A stretch of 64,000 bases of DNA, taken from Nitrosospira sp. Its GTDB lineage: Bacteria; Pseudomonadota; Gammaproteobacteria; Burkholderiales; Nitrosomonadaceae. The notes under the pieces were generated by a model. It did no database searches. It was not told the DNA's origin and worked only from the letters and a program-made list of their open reading frames with translations. Location: assembly GCA_013821425.1 (NCBI GenBank), contig JACDGV010000003.1:1-64000 (forward strand), written 5' to 3'. How positions within the stretch are numbered: position 1 is the stretch's first letter; each line of letters starts with the position of its first letter. Positions 1 to 9,888 of this stretch are shown piece by piece. A program made the position numbers and the translations under genes.

Positions 1-1
1 C

Positions 2-376
2 CTGGCGGTGGCCACGCACATTGTCGATGGCGCGCGCGAAGTCTACATGGAGTTGACGGAAGACTATTCCACGCTGGAGAAATTCAACGAGCGCAGGCTG
101 ATCATGGCGCACGATGCGCGCATGAACTTGAAGAAGTGGGATAGCGTAACCTGCCGCGAATGCCATCGGGACCCGCAGCCCCCCGGAGCCGACGCCCAGG
201 CCGCGCACAAGAAGATGGAAACCGAAGGGGCCACCTGCATCGACTGCCACCAGAACCTGGTGCACACCGAGGCCCCGGAGACAGACCTCAACGAGAGCCG
301 CAAACAGGGCAAGCTGGTCCTCAAGGAAGATGAGGACGACGAGGACGACGACGACGATGATGAGGATGAGGGTTGA
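2..376 (+). CDS. NapC/NirT-family multihaem cytochrome c, C-terminal part (cM552-like)
   Basis: The gene is cut by the left edge; the frame is open from base 2. About 124 residues remain, with two CxxCH haem sites (CRECH and CIDCH) and a long helix before them, as in the C-terminal half of NapC/NirT tetrahaem quinol dehydrogenases. Ammonia oxidisers encode such a protein (cM552, cycB) beside hydroxylamine oxidoreductase, where it passes electrons between c554 and the quinone pool; that assignment is inferred because the hao genes are outside the window. The last 18 or so residues are nearly all Asp and Glu, an unusual acidic tail that would face the periplasm. The apparent GTG at 8 is an internal Val, not the start. 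Confidence 0.8.
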   Translation: MAVATHIVDGAREVYMELTEDYSTLEKFNERRLIMAHDARMNLKKWDSVTCRECHRDPQPPGADAQAAHKKMETEGATCIDCHQNLVHTEAPETDLNESRKQGKLVLKEDEDDEDDDDDDEDEG

Positions 377-777
377 GCGGGTAGCCTCGGTTTAAGCTGT
401 TCATTTTCGCTACATCAGCCTCCGCATGCTCTACCCCGCGTCGCCTAAGAGGCTTTCCCGCCTGAATTTGCTCCCCACTGCGCGGCTTGGGGGGAAATGT
501 GCGCGGTCACATCACAGCGGAAACTCAATAAATCCTTCCTCCGATGCCAAAATCGGAGCCGATTGCGGCCCGGGCAGGGGCCGTAAAAATGTCGAGGGCG
601 ATTCGGGCGCATCCTGCTAGTGCAGGACCAGCCAGCTCGCGGTGGGGATGATCAGCTAAAAGCTGGATAAGTGTTCAAGGTAACGCCGGGAAGGAATCCA
701 GTCTTTCCTGATTTGACCGATTCCGCCCACTCCTGAACAGGTGGAGAGGGAATAGCGCCTTATCCGCCTATTCCGTT
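377..777. other. Gene-free stretch with several short hairpins
   Basis: No credible gene is seen: the one open frame (426-620) has a composition unlike a protein and no ribosome site. Small perfect hairpins are present: CTCCGAT/ATCGGAG at 539-558, CCTGC/GCAGG at 613-626 and CAGCT/AGCTG at 653-665. None is followed by a T run, so they are not simple terminators. I could not match the region to a riboswitch class. It could be a leader, a small RNA or decayed sequence. Confidence 0.3.
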
Positions 778-811
778 ATGTCACGAGACTGTAACATAGC
801 CATCGTACTAT
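778..811 (+). promoter_or_regulatory. PHO box and -10 element upstream of pstC
   Basis: ATGTCAC (778-784), four spacer bases and CTGTAAC (789-795) fit the PhoB-binding PHO box, two 7-bp direct half-sites of the CTGTCAT type spaced by 4. A -10-like TACTAT lies at 806-811, ten bases downstream, which is the spacing known from E. coli Pho promoters where PhoB replaces the -35 contact. The transport operon that follows is the classic PhoB target. The match is read by eye. Confidence 0.65.
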
Positions 812-841
812 GTAGCCTGTCAAAAAAACGTCCCTCTCATA

Positions 842-1786
842 ATGCACCCGCCTGTGACAGCCCAATCTGCCGACGCACACTCGCGCCCGCGAAGTCTTGG
901 ATATAGCTATCGCCGTCACCTGGGCGAGCGCTTTATTGAGGGATTGCTGTTTCTGATGGCATTTATTTCAGTTGCAATAACTCTCGCTATTGTGGCGATG
1001 CTGGTCAAGGAGTCGGTGGTATTTTTTGAACAGGTTCCACTTTGGGATTTTCTTACCGATACCCAATGGACGCCGCTATTTGATGACGCGCACTATGGGA
1101 TACTTCCGCTGATTTCCGGAACGGTGGTGAGTTCCGCTGTAGCGCTTCTGGTTGCCATCCCGCTCGGAACGATCACGGCAATATATCTTTCCGAATTCGC
1201 ACCATTTGCCGTGCGAGAAGTTGCCAAGCCATTCCTTGAGTTACTAGGTGGCGTGCCAACTGTCGTGTATGGTTATTTTGCGCTATTGTTTGTAACGCCG
1301 CTGTTACAGAAAATTTTCCCCGAATTGCCGGGGTTCAGCCTCCTTTCGGCTGGACTGGTGATGGGAATTATGATTATCCCCTATGTGAGCTCCATGGCTG
1401 AAGACGCGATGCGAGCCGTACCGATGCATTTGCGGGAAGGTTCCTACGCGATGGGCGCAACCCGGTTTCAAACCGCCATCAGGGTTATCATGCCTGCCGC
1501 CTTTTCCGGCATTGCCGCTGCCTACATTCTAGGTATTTCGCGTGCAGTGGGTGAAACGATGGTGGTCGCGATTGCCGCCGGGATGCAGCCAAATCTTACC
1601 TGGAACCCGATGGAACCGGCAGCTACGATTACCGCCTATATCGTACAGGTAAGCCTGGGTGATTTGCCGCATGGCAGCATTGGTTATCAGACGATTTTCG
1701 CCGCCGGGCTTACGTTGCTGCTCCTGACGTTGACGTTCAACATTATCGGACATCTTTTGCGTAAGCGCTATCGTGAAGTATATTGA
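842..1786 (+). CDS. pstC: Phosphate ABC transporter permease PstC
   Basis: This 314-residue inner-membrane permease forms, with PstA, the channel of the high-affinity phosphate importer. About six hydrophobic segments are visible, and the cytoplasmic coupling loop that contacts PstB starts near E187 (EDAMRAVP... followed by EGSYAMGAT). Length matches the family (E. coli 319). No Shine-Dalgarno sequence is obvious before the ATG at 842, but the start fits the family's N-terminal extension. It is the first gene of pstCAB and lies just below a PHO box. The binding-protein gene pstS, normally upstream, is not here. Confidence 0.93.
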   Translation: MHPPVTAQSADAHSRPRSLGYSYRRHLGERFIEGLLFLMAFISVAITLAIVAMLVKESVVFFEQVPLWDFLTDTQWTPLFDDAHYGILPLISGTVVSSAVALLVAIPLGTITAIYLSEFAPFAVREVAKPFLELLGGVPTVVYGYFALLFVTPLLQKIFPELPGFSLLSAGLVMGIMIIPYVSSMAEDAMRAVPMHLREGSYAMGATRFQTAIRVIMPAAFSGIAAAYILGISRAVGETMVVAIAAGMQPNLTWNPMEPAATITAYIVQVSLGDLPHGSIGYQTIFAAGLTLLLLTLTFNIIGHLLRKRYREVY

Positions 1787-1896
1787 GCCGGCCGGACCAT
1801 TCGTCTGTTGATCCAGTAGTTTCCTTTTATCTTTGACTGTTTGATTTGTGATTTTCCGATCAACAGACTTGTTTGTTGTGGGGCCGGGGCCAGTTG

Positions 1897-2823
1897 ATGA
1901 GAGACGATAAAGACCTCAGCGAGATTCGTTCCATCATCGCACGCCACAAGCTGTGGGACCTGATCTTCATGATTATTGGCGTGTTTGCGCTGATGATCGC
2001 GGTACTCACATTCATGGCATTATTCGCTCACATGCTGATCGAAGGCATGCCGCGTTTATCTTGGGATTTTTTCACTTCGTTTCCGTCGCGCCGTCCCGGA
2101 TCGGCAGGAATACTTTCTGCCTGGGTTGGCACCACGCTTGTCATGCTGGTGACGGCAGCGGCGGCGGTGCCGATGGGCATCGGAGCAGGTATCTACCTGG
2201 AAGAATATGCCGCAAAGAATATCATTACGGAGATTATCGAAATCAATGTTACCAATCTTGCGGGAGTTCCATCCATCATCTACGGACTTCTGGCGCTAAG
2301 CCTGTTCGTACATCAATTCGGGTTTGGCCAGAGTATTCTTTCCGCAGGCCTCGCGCTGGCATTATTGATACTGCCCATCGTGATTGTGGCTACGCGGGAG
2401 GCGATACGGGCTATTCCAGTGGTTATTCGCGAAGGGGCGTACGCGCTTGGCGCAACCAGGTGGCAAACCGTATCTGATCATATTCTGCCTTATTCCGCAG
2501 CCGGGATTCTGACTGGCGTTATTATTGGCCTGGCCCGTGCAATAGGCGAAACGGCGCCCGTTATCACCATTGGGGCTTTGACATTCATTGCCTTTTTGCC
2601 TCCATCACCGTTCCAGGATGAATTTCCTTTTCTATCGTTCGAGTGGCTGATGGCCCCATTCACCGTGATGCCGATACAGATGTTCAATTGGGTGTCCCGA
2701 CCCGAAGCGGAGTTTCAAATCAACGCCGCCGCAGCGGGGTTGGTGCTGGTAGTAATGACTCTTACCATGAACGGTCTGGCCATATATTTGCGCTATCGCA
2801 TGCGCAAAAACCTCAAATGGTAA
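1897..2823 (+). CDS. pstA: Phosphate ABC transporter permease PstA
   Basis: This is the second membrane subunit of the phosphate importer, 308 residues from the ATG at 1897. An in-frame TTG at 1873 would add eight residues, but the family gives no reason for them. The coupling loop is clear near E168 (REAIRAIP then [13 protein letters not shown]), and it parallels the loop of PstC. A 110-base gap follows pstC, and the 3' end overlaps pstB. Together with PstC it forms the transmembrane pore fed by a periplasmic phosphate-binding protein that must be encoded elsewhere. Confidence 0.92.
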   Translation: MRDDKDLSEIRSIIARHKLWDLIFMIIGVFALMIAVLTFMALFAHMLIEGMPRLSWDFFTSFPSRRPGSAGILSAWVGTTLVMLVTAAAAVPMGIGAGIYLEEYAAKNIITEIIEINVTNLAGVPSIIYGLLALSLFVHQFGFGQSILSAGLALALLILPIVIVATREAIRAIPVVIREGAYALGATRWQTVSDHILPYSAAGILTGVIIGLARAIGETAPVITIGALTFIAFLPPSPFQDEFPFLSFEWLMAPFTVMPIQMFNWVSRPEAEFQINAAAAGLVLVVMTLTMNGLAIYLRYRMRKNLKW

Positions 2824-3626
2824 GCGATTTTCCAGCGGATAACCCGCGGGCGGATGCGCCCGACGCCCGGTACAAGTCCGAAGTCAGAAACCTGAGTTTT
2901 TACTACGGCGCGTTCTCTGCGCTGAAGAACATAAACATGATGTTGCCCGAAAAACGGGTTACTGCCTTGATCGGCCCATCCGGATGCGGTAAATCCACTT
3001 TCCTGCGCTGCTTTAACCGGATGCATGATCTCTATCCCGGTAACCGTTACGTGGGAGAGATTATTCTGCACCCGGACGATGTCAATATTCTTTCGCGTGA
3101 CGTCGATCCGATTGAAGTACGCATGCGCATTAGTATGGTTTTTCAGAAACCCAATCCATTCCCAAAGTCGATTTATGAAAATGTTGCGTATGGCTTGAGA
3201 GTGAGAGGCGTAAGACAACGCGCCAAATTGGACGAGAAGGTGGAAGAAGCCTTGCGTGACGCGGCACTATGGGACGAGGTGAAGGATCGCCTGAATCAGC
3301 TTGCCTATAACCTTTCCGGGGGCCAGCAGCAGCGACTGTGCATAGCCCGGGCGCTGGCGACCGATCCTGAAATTCTGTTATTCGATGAACCCACATCTGC
3401 GCTTGATCCCATCGCGACGGCGAGCATTGAGGAACTTATTACCGACCTGAAAGACAAGGTTACCATTCTTATTGTTACCCATAACATGCAGCAGGCGGCA
3501 CGCGTGTCCGATTTTACTGCTTACATGTACCTGGGTGAGCTTATCGAGTTTGATGTTACTGATACCATTTTCATCAAGCCCAAACACAAACAGACGGAAG
3601 ATTACATTACCGGACGGTTTGGGTAG
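2817..3626 (+). CDS. pstB: Phosphate ABC transporter ATP-binding protein PstB
   Basis: This 269-residue ATPase drives phosphate import through PstCA. Walker A is GPSGCGKST at residues 53-61, the ABC signature LSGGQ at 166-170, and Walker B with its glutamate is [11 protein letters not shown]. The motif [15 protein letters not shown] is typical of PstB and separates it from other ABC ATPases. The chosen ATG at 2817 overlaps the pstA stop, pointing to translational coupling; the longer open frame upstream lies within pstA. phoU, which usually follows, is absent; the next gene is tpiA after about 270 bases. Confidence 0.95.
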   Translation: MVSDFPADNPRADAPDARYKSEVRNLSFYYGAFSALKNINMMLPEKRVTALIGPSGCGKSTFLRCFNRMHDLYPGNRYVGEIILHPDDVNILSRDVDPIEVRMRISMVFQKPNPFPKSIYENVAYGLRVRGVRQRAKLDEKVEEALRDAALWDEVKDRLNQLAYNLSGGQQQRLCIARALATDPEILLFDEPTSALDPIATASIEELITDLKDKVTILIVTHNMQQAARVSDFTAYMYLGELIEFDVTDTIFIKPKHKQTEDYITGRFG

Positions 3627-3895
3627 CAAGAACCCGAGCGGCAAAGCTACTATAGCTATGTATTGCTCCAGCCTGTCGCGCTTCCCCTAATGTTAGGGTC
3701 TTCGCCTTTCAGCCTCATGTACTCCCAAGGATCAATGCTGTGCCCGCATTTTTACAGCGACTTTTTTAAAGCGTCCTTGCAGGCCCGTTTGTCTACCTCG
3801 CGTTTTTGGTCCAAACGACATCGCCGGCTTCGTGATTGACCCGGTATTCATTCACAGGTAACATTCGCAGCTTTCAAGTACAAGGCGACTCCTTT

Positions 3896-4657
3896 ATGGC
3901 TATGCGTTCGAAGCTGGTTGCGGGTAACTGGAAAATGCATGGCGAATTGGTACAGAACCAAGATTTGCTGAAAAGGATTATGCTGGAAACAGCAGAACCT
4001 GGAGAGGTAGATATTGCGGTGTGCGTGCCGTATCCTTATCTGCCGCAGGCGCAGTCGGTATTACGCAATTCCCATGTTTTTTGGGGCGCCCAGAACGTGA
4101 GCCAACACGAAAAGGGGGCATATACAGGCGAAATTTCAACGGCTATGTTGGCAGATTTCGGTTGCCGCTTCGTCATTGTGGGGCACTCTGAGCGGCGTGC
4201 ATTGTACGGTGAGGATAATCGTACCGTCGCGCTTAAATTCAAGGCGGCTCAGGCTGCGGGTCTAATGCCTATCCTATGTGTTGGCGAAACCCTTGATCAG
4301 CGCGAGGCTGCCGTTACCGAGCAGGTGGTGGCCGAGCAATTGGACGCAGTAATCGAATTGGCGGGCGCAGAAGCGCTCGGAAAGGCAATCCTGGCTTACG
4401 AGCCTGTATGGGCCATAGGCACCGGTAAAACGGCCACTCCTCAACAGGCTCAGGAAATGCACGGGTTTATCCGCGATAGAATTGCGGTCAGTAATCCTCA
4501 AGTGGCTCGCGAATTGCGGATTCTTTATGGCGGCAGCGTCAAAGCAGGTAATGCAGCCGAACTGTTCGCCATGCCAGATATTGATGGAGGATTGATCGGT
4601 GGCGCGTCACTGATCGCCGATGAATTCATCAGCATTTGCCGGGCGGCAAAAAACTAA
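3896..4657 (+). CDS. tpiA: Triosephosphate isomerase
   Basis: This enzyme interconverts dihydroxyacetone phosphate and glyceraldehyde 3-phosphate in glycolysis and the Calvin cycle. It has 253 residues as a TIM barrel. The substrate-binding Asn-Lys pair is in GNWKMHG (K13), the electrophile is H97 in VGHSERR, the catalytic base is E169 in AYEPVWAIGTGKTAT, and the phosphate loop is YGGSVK near the end. The ATG at 3896 is chosen over 3836 because family proteins start just before the GNWK strand. It begins the conserved tpiA-secG-tRNA-Leu-nuo order. Confidence 0.96.
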   Translation: MAMRSKLVAGNWKMHGELVQNQDLLKRIMLETAEPGEVDIAVCVPYPYLPQAQSVLRNSHVFWGAQNVSQHEKGAYTGEISTAMLADFGCRFVIVGHSERRALYGEDNRTVALKFKAAQAAGLMPILCVGETLDQREAAVTEQVVAEQLDAVIELAGAEALGKAILAYEPVWAIGTGKTATPQQAQEMHGFIRDRIAVSNPQVARELRILYGGSVKAGNAAELFAMPDIDGGLIGGASLIADEFISICRAAKN

Positions 4658-4674
4658 CTCATTCTGGAGCAGCT

Positions 4675-5028
4675 TTGGAAACACTCATCTGGATACTACA
4701 TGTCCTCTCGGCCGTTTGCGTAATTGTTCTGGTCTTGCTGCAGCATGGGAAAGGCGCGGATATGGGCGCCGCCTTCGGTAGCGGCTCATCCGGCAGTTTA
4801 TTTGGGGCCAGCGGTTCCGCAAATTTTCTGAGCAGGAGTACCGGTGCGCTGGCGGCGGTATTTTTCTTCACCAGCCTTGGTCTTACCTATCTCTCCAGTA
4901 ACAGGACCGAAAGCACGGGGGTGATGGATAGGGCGATGCCAGTTCAGTCGGCGAAGCCCGCGGCGGAACCGGTTCCACCCATTCCACCAGCCGGGGAGTC
5001 TTCCAAGGCGACGGAAATACCGAAATAA
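4675..5028 (+). CDS. secG: Protein translocase subunit SecG
   Basis: SecG is the small accessory membrane subunit of the SecYEG export channel. The protein has about 117 residues: an N-terminal membrane helix (ETLIWILHVLSAVCVIVLVLLQ), a Gly/Ser-rich loop with the family signature GKGADMGAAFGSGSSGSLFG, a second helix and a Pro/Ala-rich cytoplasmic tail. A TTG at 4675 preceded by GGAG at 4666-4669 is the likely start, since it puts Leu/Met-Glu-Thr-Leu at the N-terminus as in other SecG proteins; the open frame beginning at 4636 lies inside tpiA. Confidence 0.93.
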   Translation: METLIWILHVLSAVCVIVLVLLQHGKGADMGAAFGSGSSGSLFGASGSANFLSRSTGALAAVFFFTSLGLTYLSSNRTESTGVMDRAMPVQSAKPAAEPVPPIPPAGESSKATEIPK

Positions 5029-5109
5029 TTTAATGATGAGTTGGTTGAACAATTGACCAATGGTGCGTTCTAAATTCATTAAGTTTCAGACTAGAACTCA
5101 AATTTAGCC

Positions 5110-5194
5110 GCCGACGTGGTGAAATTGGTAGACACGCCGTCTTGAGGGGGCGGTGGCGAAAGCTGTGCGAGTTCGAGTCTCGCCGTCGGCACCA
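5110..5194 (+). tRNA. tRNA-Leu (anticodon GAG)
   Basis: A class II tRNA of 85 nt. The acceptor stem is GCCGACG with CGTCGGC, followed by discriminator A and an encoded CCA (5192-5194). The anticodon stem CCGTC/GGCGG holds the loop TTGAGGG, giving anticodon GAG (reads CUC/CUU). A long variable arm and the T-loop GTTCGAGTC are present. The position between secG and nuoA is common in betaproteobacteria. Confidence 0.97.
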
Positions 5195-5281
5195 GTTGGA
5201 ACAGGGCTGAGAGTCAGGGGGAGCAATAAACGCCTCGACGTTGCAGTCTCCAGTCTGTCTATCCTTTATTTTTAACCTGCG

Positions 5282-5638
5282 ATGCTCGAAAACTATTTTC
5301 CGATTCTACTGTTCATTTTGATTGGGCTCGCCGTGGGCGTAGTGCCGATGGCGTTTGGCTGGCTGTTTGGTCCCAACCGTCCTTACAGCGAGAAACTTTC
5401 CCCGTATGAATGCGGTTTCGAAGCATTTGAAGACGCTCGAATGAAATTTGACGTGCGTTACTATCTGGTTGCTATCCTGTTCATTCTTTTCGATCTGGAA
5501 ATCGCCTTCCTGTTTCCGTGGGCAGTGGTCTTGAATGAGATTGGGCTATTCGGGTTCCTCGCAATGGTAGTGTTTCTGGGCATCCTCGTCATTGGTTTTA
5601 TTTACGAATGGACAAAGGGAGCCCTGGAATGGGATTAA
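5282..5638 (+). CDS. nuoA: NADH-quinone oxidoreductase subunit A
   Basis: NuoA is a small membrane subunit of the proton-pumping NADH dehydrogenase (complex I), at the junction with the quinone-reducing arm. It has 118 residues with three predicted membrane helices and the conserved loop [31 protein letters not shown], whose Cys lies near the quinone site. It starts the nuoA-N operon just downstream of tRNA-Leu. In ammonia oxidisers complex I is thought to run in reverse to make NADH; that is known physiology, not something shown here. Confidence 0.96.
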   Translation: MLENYFPILLFILIGLAVGVVPMAFGWLFGPNRPYSEKLSPYECGFEAFEDARMKFDVRYYLVAILFILFDLEIAFLFPWAVVLNEIGLFGFLAMVVFLGILVIGFIYEWTKGALEWD

Positions 5639-5642
5639 GGTT

Positions 5643-6125
5643 ATGAGTGCTAATGCTAATGGTGTGATGGAAAAAGGCTTTATCACCACAAGTCTGGATA
5701 CGGTTATCAACTGGGGGCGTACCGGGTCCATGTGGCCAATGACCTTCGGTCTCGCATGCTGTGCGGTCGAGATGATGCAGGCTGGTGCCTCACGTTACGA
5801 TCTTGACCGGTTTGGCATCGTATTTCGCCCGAGTCCGCGTCAATCGGACGTAATGATCGTGGCAGGCACCCTCTGCAATAAAATGGCGCCCGCACTCCGT
5901 AGGGTTTACGACCAGATGGCCGAGCCCCGCTGGGTGATATCCATGGGTTCGTGCGCCAACGGCGGCGGTTATTACCACTATTCCTATTCCGTTGTTCGTG
6001 GCTGTGATCGCATCGTCCCAGTGGATATTTACGTTCCCGGTTGCCCGCCCACCGCGGAAGCATTGATCTACGGGATTATCCAGTTGCAGAACAAAATCCA
6101 CCGTACCAATACGATCGCCCGTTGA
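5643..6125 (+). CDS. nuoB: NADH-quinone oxidoreductase subunit B
   Basis: This subunit carries the terminal [4Fe-4S] cluster N2 that hands electrons to quinone. The cluster motif is intact: adjacent cysteines in [10 protein letters not shown], then [10 protein letters not shown] and [11 protein letters not shown]. From the ATG at 5643 it is 160 residues, the usual length; the open frame beginning at 5592 is within nuoA. Four bases separate it from the nuoA stop, consistent with coupled translation. Confidence 0.96.
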   Translation: MSANANGVMEKGFITTSLDTVINWGRTGSMWPMTFGLACCAVEMMQAGASRYDLDRFGIVFRPSPRQSDVMIVAGTLCNKMAPALRRVYDQMAEPRWVISMGSCANGGGYYHYSYSVVRGCDRIVPVDIYVPGCPPTAEALIYGIIQLQNKIHRTNTIAR

Positions 6126-6132
6126 GTTATAT

Positions 6133-6750
6133 ATGACGTCCTCTCGTCTGGAAACGCTCGCCTTTTGTCTTGAGAATGTGTTGGCGGATAAACTCGTCAG
6201 CATGAGCGAGCAGTTGGGTGAGCTCACCATATCTGTTCGTCCCTCCGATTTGTTGGCGGTGATGGGAACCCTGCGTGATCATCGCGACCTGGGCTTCGAA
6301 CTACTGATCGACTTATGCGGCGTGGATTATTCGGCCTACGGTACCGAGTCCGGTTCCGAGAATGGCCGTACCGATAAACGTTTTGCTGTTGTTTATCATT
6401 TGCTTTCTGTCAGTCATAACCATCGGGTGCGGCTCAAGGTGTTTGCCGGGGATGATGAATTTCCCGTTCTGGATTCAGCGATAGATATATGGCCAGCAGC
6501 TAACTGGTTCGAGCGCGAGGCATTCGATCTTTACGGAATCGTTTTCACTGGCCACCCCGATCTGCGCCGCATCCTGACCGACTACGGTTTCATCGGCAAT
6601 CCGTTTCGCAAGGACTTTCCGCTTAGCGGTAATGTCGAGATGCGTTATGACCCCGATCAGCAGCGGGTAATCTACCAGCCGGTCAGTATCGAACCGCGCC
6701 AGATTATACCCCGCGTTATCCGGGAAGAACATTACGGAGATAGTGAATGA
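6133..6750 (+). CDS. nuoC: NADH-quinone oxidoreductase subunit C
   Basis: This is a hydrophilic subunit of the peripheral arm that packs against NuoD. It has 205 residues as a free-standing protein, not fused to NuoD as in E. coli. The family signature is clear: [30 protein letters not shown] followed by HPFRKDFP-like [11 protein letters not shown]. It starts at the ATG 7 bases after nuoB stops, and ends 27 bases before nuoD. Confidence 0.95.
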   Translation: MTSSRLETLAFCLENVLADKLVSMSEQLGELTISVRPSDLLAVMGTLRDHRDLGFELLIDLCGVDYSAYGTESGSENGRTDKRFAVVYHLLSVSHNHRVRLKVFAGDDEFPVLDSAIDIWPAANWFEREAFDLYGIVFTGHPDLRRILTDYGFIGNPFRKDFPLSGNVEMRYDPDQQRVIYQPVSIEPRQIIPRVIREEHYGDSE

Positions 6751-6777
6751 AGTTTCCAGGGCGACGGTCCCCGAAGC

Positions 6778-8031
6778 ATGGCTGAGATACGCAACTATAC
6801 GATGAATTTTGGCCCCCAGCATCCGGCGGCACACGGGGTGCTGCGGCTGGTGCTGGAGCTGGACGGTGAAGTCATTCAACGTGCCGATCCTCATATCGGG
6901 CTGCTGCATCGAGCAACCGAAAAGCTGGCCGAGTACAAGACGTACATACAATCGGTGCCATACATGGATCGGCTGGACTATGTCTCCATGATGTGCAACG
7001 AACATGCGTATGTTATGGCTATCGAGAAGCTGCTACAACTTGAAGTGCCATTGCGCGCTCAATACATTCGCGTCATGTTTGATGAAATCACCCGCGTACT
7101 CAACCACTTGCTGTGGCTGGGCGCGCATGCGCTCGACGTCGGCGCGATGACGGTATTTCTTTATGCTTTCCGCGACCGCGAAGACCTGATGGATTGTTAC
7201 GAGGCAGTGTCGGGAGCCCGGATGCACGCCGCCTACTACCGCCCCGGGGGAGTCTACAGAGATCTGCCGGAATCCATGCCGCAATATCAGGCATCCAAGA
7301 TTCATGATGAAAAAAGTACCGGACTGCGAAATGAAAATCGTGGAGGTTCGCTACTGGATTTCATCGAGGATTTTACCAACCGGTTCCCAGTCTACGTAGA
7401 TGAGTACGAAACGCTGCTGACGGATAACCGTATCTGGAAACAACGCCTGGTCGGTATTGGCGTGGTTTCTCCGGAACGTGCCAAGGCACTTGGCTTTACC
7501 GGACCTATGTTGCGCGGTTCCGGCGTGGAATGGGATTTGCGTAAAAAACAACCTTATGAGATTTATGACCGGGTGGACTTTGATATACCGGTCGGCGTAA
7601 ACGGCGACTGCTATGATCGCTACCTCGTTCGAATCGAGGAATTCCGTCAGTCCAACAGGATCATCAAGCAGTGTATCGAGTGGTTGCGCAAGAACCCCGG
7701 CCCGGTGATAACCGATAATCACAAGATCGCGCCGCCCGCTCGTGTCGACATGAAACAGAATATGGAAGAACTGATTCATCATTTCAAGCTCTTTACGGAA
7801 GGCTTCCATGTGCCTCCCGGCGAAGCGTATGCCGCTGTCGAACATCCCAAGGGCGAATTCGGCATTTACCTCGTATCCGATGGTGCCAATATGCCCTACC
7901 GCCTGAAAATCCGTGCCCCGGGTTTTCCCCATCTGGCCGCCCTGGACGAAATGTCGCGCGGGCATATGATTGCCGATGTGGTTGCGATAATCGGTACACA
8001 GGATATCGTATTTGGCGAAATCGACAGATAG
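6778..8031 (+). CDS. nuoD: NADH-quinone oxidoreductase subunit D
   Basis: This 417-residue subunit is homologous to the large subunit of NiFe hydrogenases and forms most of the quinone pocket. Recognisable parts are the N-terminal [23 protein letters not shown], the [13 protein letters not shown] segment and the C-terminal run through [28 protein letters not shown]. The quinone-site His and Tyr regions (GPQHPAAHG and [10 protein letters not shown]) are intact. It is a typical, unfused NuoD. Confidence 0.96.
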   Translation: MAEIRNYTMNFGPQHPAAHGVLRLVLELDGEVIQRADPHIGLLHRATEKLAEYKTYIQSVPYMDRLDYVSMMCNEHAYVMAIEKLLQLEVPLRAQYIRVMFDEITRVLNHLLWLGAHALDVGAMTVFLYAFRDREDLMDCYEAVSGARMHAAYYRPGGVYRDLPESMPQYQASKIHDEKSTGLRNENRGGSLLDFIEDFTNRFPVYVDEYETLLTDNRIWKQRLVGIGVVSPERAKALGFTGPMLRGSGVEWDLRKKQPYEIYDRVDFDIPVGVNGDCYDRYLVRIEEFRQSNRIIKQCIEWLRKNPGPVITDNHKIAPPARVDMKQNMEELIHHFKLFTEGFHVPPGEAYAAVEHPKGEFGIYLVSDGANMPYRLKIRAPGFPHLAALDEMSRGHMIADVVAIIGTQDIVFGEIDR

Positions 8032-8060
8032 CGCCCATTGACAGTTGAACAGTTATCAAG

Positions 8061-8537
8061 ATGCTTAGTGCTGAATCAATAAACAGAATAGAACGCGAGT
8101 TAGCCAAGTATCCGCCCGATCAGAGACAGTCGGCGGTAATGTCGGCGCTTGCTATTGCTCAGGACGAGAAAGGGTGGCTGGACTCAGAAACCATGGATTT
8201 TGTCGCCAGATATCTTGGAATGCCACCGATCGCGGTATATGAAGTGGCAACCTTCTACAATATGTACAACCTGCAGCCGCTGGGCAAATACAAGATTACT
8301 GTCTGCACCAATCTGCCCTGCGCGTTGTCCGGGGCGAATGAGGCGGTGGCTCATATGAAACAGAAACTGGATGTTGGTTTCAACGAAACGAGTGCCGATG
8401 GGAAGTTTACCTTGAAGGAGGGCGAATGCATGGGAGCGTGTGGTGATGCTCCCGTGCTTCTGGTTAATAACAAACGCATGTGCAGCTTCATGTCCAATGA
8501 GAATATCGACTGCTTGCTGGAGGAGTTGAGCAAATGA
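8061..8537 (+). CDS. nuoE: NADH-quinone oxidoreductase subunit E
   Basis: This 158-residue protein of the NADH-oxidising module carries [2Fe-2S] cluster N1a in a thioredoxin-like fold. The four cysteine ligands are visible as [11 protein letters not shown] and [13 protein letters not shown]. An N-terminal helical bundle precedes them. Its stop overlaps the nuoF start by four bases (ATGA), so the two are translationally coupled. Confidence 0.95.
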   Translation: MLSAESINRIERELAKYPPDQRQSAVMSALAIAQDEKGWLDSETMDFVARYLGMPPIAVYEVATFYNMYNLQPLGKYKITVCTNLPCALSGANEAVAHMKQKLDVGFNETSADGKFTLKEGECMGACGDAPVLLVNNKRMCSFMSNENIDCLLEELSK

Positions 8538-9817
8538 GCCAGCCCGCACAGATACTGTTGGCCGGACTGAATCCTTCAGATCCCGATAACTGGCGCCTCA
8601 GGAACTACGAGCAGCGCGAGGGCTACGCCGCGCTGCGAAAAATTCTGGATGAAAAGATTCCTCCTGAAAAAATCATCGAGGAAGTAAAAAAATCTGCGCT
8701 ACGAGGCCGTGGGGGCGCTGGTTTCCCGACTGGCCTCAAATGGAGCTTCATGCCGAAGCAGTACGACGGCGACAAGTACCTGGTATGCAATTCCGATGAA
8801 GGGGAACCGGGCACGTTCAAGGATCGAGATATCATGCATCACAACCCGCACATCCTGATCGAGGGAATGATGATAGGTGCGTATGCCATGGGAATCAGGA
8901 CGGGCTATAATTACATACATGGCGAGATCTGGAATACCTATGAGCGCATGGAAGAGGCGGTGGACGAAGCGCGAGAGGGGGGACTGTTGGGAAATAACAT
9001 CCTGGGTTCGGATTTCAGTTTCCAGTTATTCAATCATCATGGTTACGGCGCCTATATCTGCGGCGAGGAAACAGCACTGCTGGAGTCATTGGAAGGGAAG
9101 AAGGGCCAGCCCCGCTTCAAGCCGCCTTTCCCTGCAAGCTTTGGCCTCTATGGCAAGCCAACCACCATCAATAACACCGAGACGTTTGCTTCGGTGCCGT
9201 GGATCATCCGCAACGGGGGCGAGAAATTCCTGCAGCTTGGCAAGCCCAACAATGGGGGTACCAAGATTTTCTCGGTTTCCGGCCATGTCAATAAACCCGG
9301 TAATTACGAGATACCGCTAGGTACCCCGTTCATGACGCTGCTGGAAATGGCAGGCGGCATGCGCGGTGGACGGAAACTGAAAGGCTGTATTCCTGGTGGC
9401 TCATCCATGCCGGTCCTGCCGGGCGATATCATGATGCAAACGGATATGGATTACGATTCCATTGCGAAAGCGGGGTCCATGCTGGGATCAGGAGCGGTGA
9501 TTGTAATGGATGACACAACGTGCATGGTGAAAGCGCTGGAGCGGCTTTCATATTTTTATTTCGAGGAATCCTGCGGTCAATGCACGCCTTGCCGCGAAGG
9601 CACTGGCTGGCTCTATCGCGTGATTCATCGCATCGAAACCGGCAAGGGACGGATGGAGGACCTCGATTTGCTCAACAATGTCGCCGACAATATACAGGGG
9701 CGCACGATCTGCGCACTGGGTGACGCCGCAGCCATGCCGGTGCGGGCAATGATCCAGCATTTTCGCAATGAGTTTGCATATCATATCGAGCATAAGCGAT
9801 GCATGGTGAACCACTGA
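8534..9817 (+). CDS. nuoF: NADH-quinone oxidoreductase subunit F
   Basis: This subunit binds NADH and FMN and holds [4Fe-4S] cluster N3. It has 427 residues. The glycine-rich nucleotide site is [14 protein letters not shown], the FMN site includes the [17 protein letters not shown] segment, and the cluster motif is [15 protein letters not shown] with a fourth Cys in [12 protein letters not shown]. It overlaps nuoE by four bases. Confidence 0.96.
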   Translation: MSQPAQILLAGLNPSDPDNWRLRNYEQREGYAALRKILDEKIPPEKIIEEVKKSALRGRGGAGFPTGLKWSFMPKQYDGDKYLVCNSDEGEPGTFKDRDIMHHNPHILIEGMMIGAYAMGIRTGYNYIHGEIWNTYERMEEAVDEAREGGLLGNNILGSDFSFQLFNHHGYGAYICGEETALLESLEGKKGQPRFKPPFPASFGLYGKPTTINNTETFASVPWIIRNGGEKFLQLGKPNNGGTKIFSVSGHVNKPGNYEIPLGTPFMTLLEMAGGMRGGRKLKGCIPGGSSMPVLPGDIMMQTDMDYDSIAKAGSMLGSGAVIVMDDTTCMVKALERLSYFYFEESCGQCTPCREGTGWLYRVIHRIETGKGRMEDLDLLNNVADNIQGRTICALGDAAAMPVRAMIQHFRNEFAYHIEHKRCMVNH

Positions 9818-9888
9818 CAGGATCATGAAGCCAATGAACCCGTCTTTCTTTGTTCGCGTCCGCCCATTACTCAAAAAGCATATACCCG

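Noticed and set aside
426-620. Open frame of 64 residues after the cytochrome gene
   Set aside because: No ribosome site, unusual composition, and hairpins run through it.
377-777. Riboswitch before pstC
   Set aside because: No match to the cobalamin, TPP, FMN, SAM or glycine consensus that I could recall; only simple hairpins.
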